From: Natronobacterium texcoconense
GTDB lineage: Archaea > Halobacteriota > Halobacteria > Halobacteriales > Natrialbaceae
Assembly: GCF_900104065.1 (NCBI RefSeq)
Contig: NZ_FNLC01000003.1
Location: forward strand, 372,001-436,000
Direction of reading: 5' to 3'
DNA length: 64,000 nucleotides
Shown: positions 62,389-64,000 of the stretch, one piece after another
Layout: every line of letters begins with the position of its first letter
Position numbering within the stretch: position 1 is the stretch's first letter
Made by a program: the position numbers and the translations under genes
The notes under the pieces: generated by a model
Told to the model about the DNA's origin: nothing
The model's input: the letters and a program-made list of their open reading frames with translations, nothing else
The model's database searches: none

Positions 62389-62769
62389 ATGGCTGCCGAC
62401 GATTCCATCGCGCGAACCGTTCTGCTCGTCGGCGTAGTGCTCGTGTTCGGTCTCTTGCTCGTCTCGCTGCTCTCGATGACGGTCATGATGCCGATGATGG
62501 GTGGGTTCCACGGGAACTGGAACGGAACGACGGGCTTCGCGTGGCCCTGGCTGGTCGGCTGGGGGGTTCACGTTCTCCTGCTTCTGGCCGTCGGATACGC
62601 GCTGTACCGCGTTCTCGCTGGGTCGAGCGATCGGCCGACGGAACCCCGCGGCGATCGAGATCAGGCGTTAGAGGAACTCCGAATCGCCTACGCCAGGGGT
62701 GAAATCTCGAGCGAGGAGTTCGAAGAACGGCGGGAGCGACTCGAGGGGGTGAGTCGATCCGATGAGTGA
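62389..62769 (+). CDS. SHOCT-domain membrane protein
   Basis: This 126-residue protein has two transmembrane helices (about residues 8-34 and 52-75) with a Met/Gly-rich loop ([14 protein letters not shown]), then a C-terminal SHOCT motif ([24 protein letters not shown] region). SHOCT segments mediate oligomerisation. The Met/His loop again suggests metal contact. The following ATPase gene starts inside its last codons (overlap of eight bases), so the two are co-translated. Confidence 0.82.
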   Translation: MAADDSIARTVLLVGVVLVFGLLLVSLLSMTVMMPMMGGFHGNWNGTTGFAWPWLVGWGVHVLLLLAVGYALYRVLAGSSDRPTEPRGDRDQALEELRIAYARGEISSEEFEERRERLEGVSRSDE

Positions 62770-64000
62770 GTCGGAACCCGTCCACGACGACCCGCCGGGG
62801 TCGAGCGGGAAGCCGACCGACGAGTACTGCTCGTGCTGTCGAGTCTGTCACTGCTACCGGGATATGCCGGAACCCGGCGGGGAGCCTCACGAGCACCGTC
62901 GGCCGGACCGCGACGAGGAGCACGACCACGATCACGGCGACGGCGCTCACGTCGATCACTCGGACCACGAAGAGATGTTCAAGCGCCGGTTTTTCATCTG
63001 CCTCGTCCTCTCGCTCCCGGTGCTGTATTACAGCCCGATGCTCCAGGAGTGGTTCGGGTACGCTGCGATCGCGTTCCCGGGAAGCGAGTTCGTCGGGCCA
63101 GTCCTCGGCGTCGTCGTCTTCGCATACGGTGGAATCCCGTTTCTTCGGATGGGTGCGGTCGAGGCCAGGAACCGTGAACCCGGAATGATGCTGCTGATCT
63201 CGCTGGCGATCACCGTCGCGTTCGTCTATAGCCTCGCCGCCGTCCTCTTCGGAATCGGCGAGCCGTTCTTCTGGGAACTCGTGACGCTGATCGTCATCTT
63301 TCTGCTGGGCCACTGGATCGAGATGCGGTCAGTCAGACGTGCGTCGGGGGCGCTCGACGAACTCGCGGAACTGCTCCCGGACACGGCCGAACGGATCGCG
63401 GAGGATGGGGGGACCGAGGAGGTCCCCGTCGACGACCTCGAGGAGGGCGACCTCGTGCTCGTCCGGCCGGGAGCGAACGTGCCTGCGGACGGCGTCGTCG
63501 AGGACGGGGAGTCGAAGGTCAACGAGGCGATGGTCACCGGCGAGTCCAAACCGGTCGCGAAGGAACCCGGCGACGAGGTCATCGGCGGAACGACGAACCG
63601 GGAGGGGAGTCTGCGGGTCCGCATCTCGGCGACCGGCGACGAGACGACGCTGTCGGGGATCGTGCGACTCGTCGAGGAGGCCCAGGAGAGTCGCTCGCGG
63701 ACGCAGGTGCTCGCCGATCGCGCGGCGGGGTGGCTCTTCTACGCCGCGATCGCAGTCGCGGCGGTGACGGCCGTCGCCTGGACTGCCGCGGTCGGGTTCG
63801 GGCTCCCGGTGGTCGAACGGGTCGTCACGGTACTCGTGATCGCCTGCCCGCACGCGCTCGGACTGGCGGTTCCGCTCGTGGTCGCGATCAACACCTCGAT
63901 GGCCGCCCGGAACGGCATGCTCGTCCGCGACCGAATCGCTATGGAGCAGGCCCGCGAACTCGACACGGTCGTCTTCGACAAGACGGGGACGCTCACCGAG
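62762..64000 (+). CDS. Heavy-metal P1B-type ATPase, CPH type (3' truncated by window end)
   Basis: The first 413 residues of a metal-exporting P-type ATPase are present; the frame stays open to the window edge. In place of HMA domains it has a Cys cluster ([10 protein letters not shown], near residues 23-32) and a His/Asp-rich tract ([18 protein letters not shown]). The A-domain MVTGES, the CPH transport motif ([10 protein letters not shown], Cys362-His364) and DKTGTLT (Asp406) follow. CPH is typical of CopB-type exporters. The overlap with the SHOCT gene implies a shared job. Confidence 0.9.
   Translation, partial: MSESEPVHDDPPGSSGKPTDEYCSCCRVCHCYRDMPEPGGEPHEHRRPDRDEEHDHDHGDGAHVDHSDHEEMFKRRFFICLVLSLPVLYYSPMLQEWFGYAAIAFPGSEFVGPVLGVVVFAYGGIPFLRMGAVEARNREPGMMLLISLAITVAFVYSLAAVLFGIGEPFFWELVTLIVIFLLGHWIEMRSVRRASGALDELAELLPDTAERIAEDGGTEEVPVDDLEEGDLVLVRPGANVPADGVVEDGESKVNEAMVTGESKPVAKEPGDEVIGGTTNREGSLRVRISATGDETTLSGIVRLVEEAQESRSRTQVLADRAAGWLFYAAIAVAAVTAVAWTAAVGFGLPVVERVVTVLVIACPHALGLAVPLVVAINTSMAARNGMLVRDRIAMEQARELDTVVFDKTGTLTE

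Noticed and set aside
1-64000. tRNA, rRNA and CRISPR arrays
   Set aside because: I looked for cloverleaf-type arms with TTCGA/T-loop patterns and for regularly spaced repeats in the gaps and found none that hold up.

Overview
The window is chromosomal DNA of a haloarchaeon, most likely a member of the Natrialbaceae (inference). The genome is GC-rich with frequent CTCGAG. Proteins are very acidic (Asp/Glu-rich), and secreted proteins carry twin-arginine or lipobox signals. Many genes have a TATA-like box about 25-32 nt before the start codon, which fits leaderless transcripts. Family markers include RadA, Hjc, an XPD helicase, archaeal PurO, LysW-dependent arginine synthesis, HalOD1 and Bat-type HTH_10 domains. 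No rRNA, tRNA or CRISPR array was found.

Layout. 1-3.0 kb: a sugar-type ABC transporter (two permeases, one substrate-binding protein). 3.1-10 kb: threonine synthase, a duplicated lipoprotein gene, a carotenoid-desaturase-like FAD enzyme with two membrane proteins, and a junction made of degraded argF and thrC pieces. 10.1-19.5 kb: a complete arginine cluster on the minus strand (argG, argH, lysW, lysX, argC, argB, argD, lysK, argF). It is preceded by a 29-codon ORF with seven consecutive Arg codons and overlapping hairpins. 19.6-31 kb: a membrane-anchored wHTH regulator, 2'-5' RNA ligase family protein, XPD helicase, phosphoesterase, threonine aldolase, M29 aminopeptidase and RNase HI. 31-44.8 kb: stress proteins, a cupredoxin-like lipoprotein, CysE, PurO, RadA, a PQQ propeller, PspAB, a SWIM protein, a CBS protein, an acyl-CoA dehydrogenase, Hjc and a CPBP protease. 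44.8-50.7 kb: a 1523-residue LOV/PAS/GAF/Bat regulator with a predicted membrane segment, opposite a HalOD1 protein and a receiver-PAS protein. 50.7-57.8 kb: SAH hydrolase, a secreted repeat protein, SAH/MTA-type deaminase, FkbM methyltransferase, an APH-like kinase and SpoIIM. 57.9-64 kb: a copper/heavy-metal island with CopA, a DUF411 protein, a His-rich exported protein, a membrane wHTH regulator with a Met/His loop, a SHOCT protein and a second P-type ATPase cut by the window end.

How the parts work together. The arginine genes overlap by 1-4 bases and would convert glutamate, carried on LysW, to ornithine and then arginine. The upstream Arg-codon ORF is a candidate arginine-sensing leader. 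In the metal island, two exporters, two likely extracytoplasmic metal binders and a membrane-spanning regulator suggest a metal-response unit. The strongest candidates for undescribed biology are the Arg leader, the Met/His-loop regulator and its shared promoter motif, the membrane-tethered LOV-Bat protein, and hairpin-rich inserts inside coding sequences.
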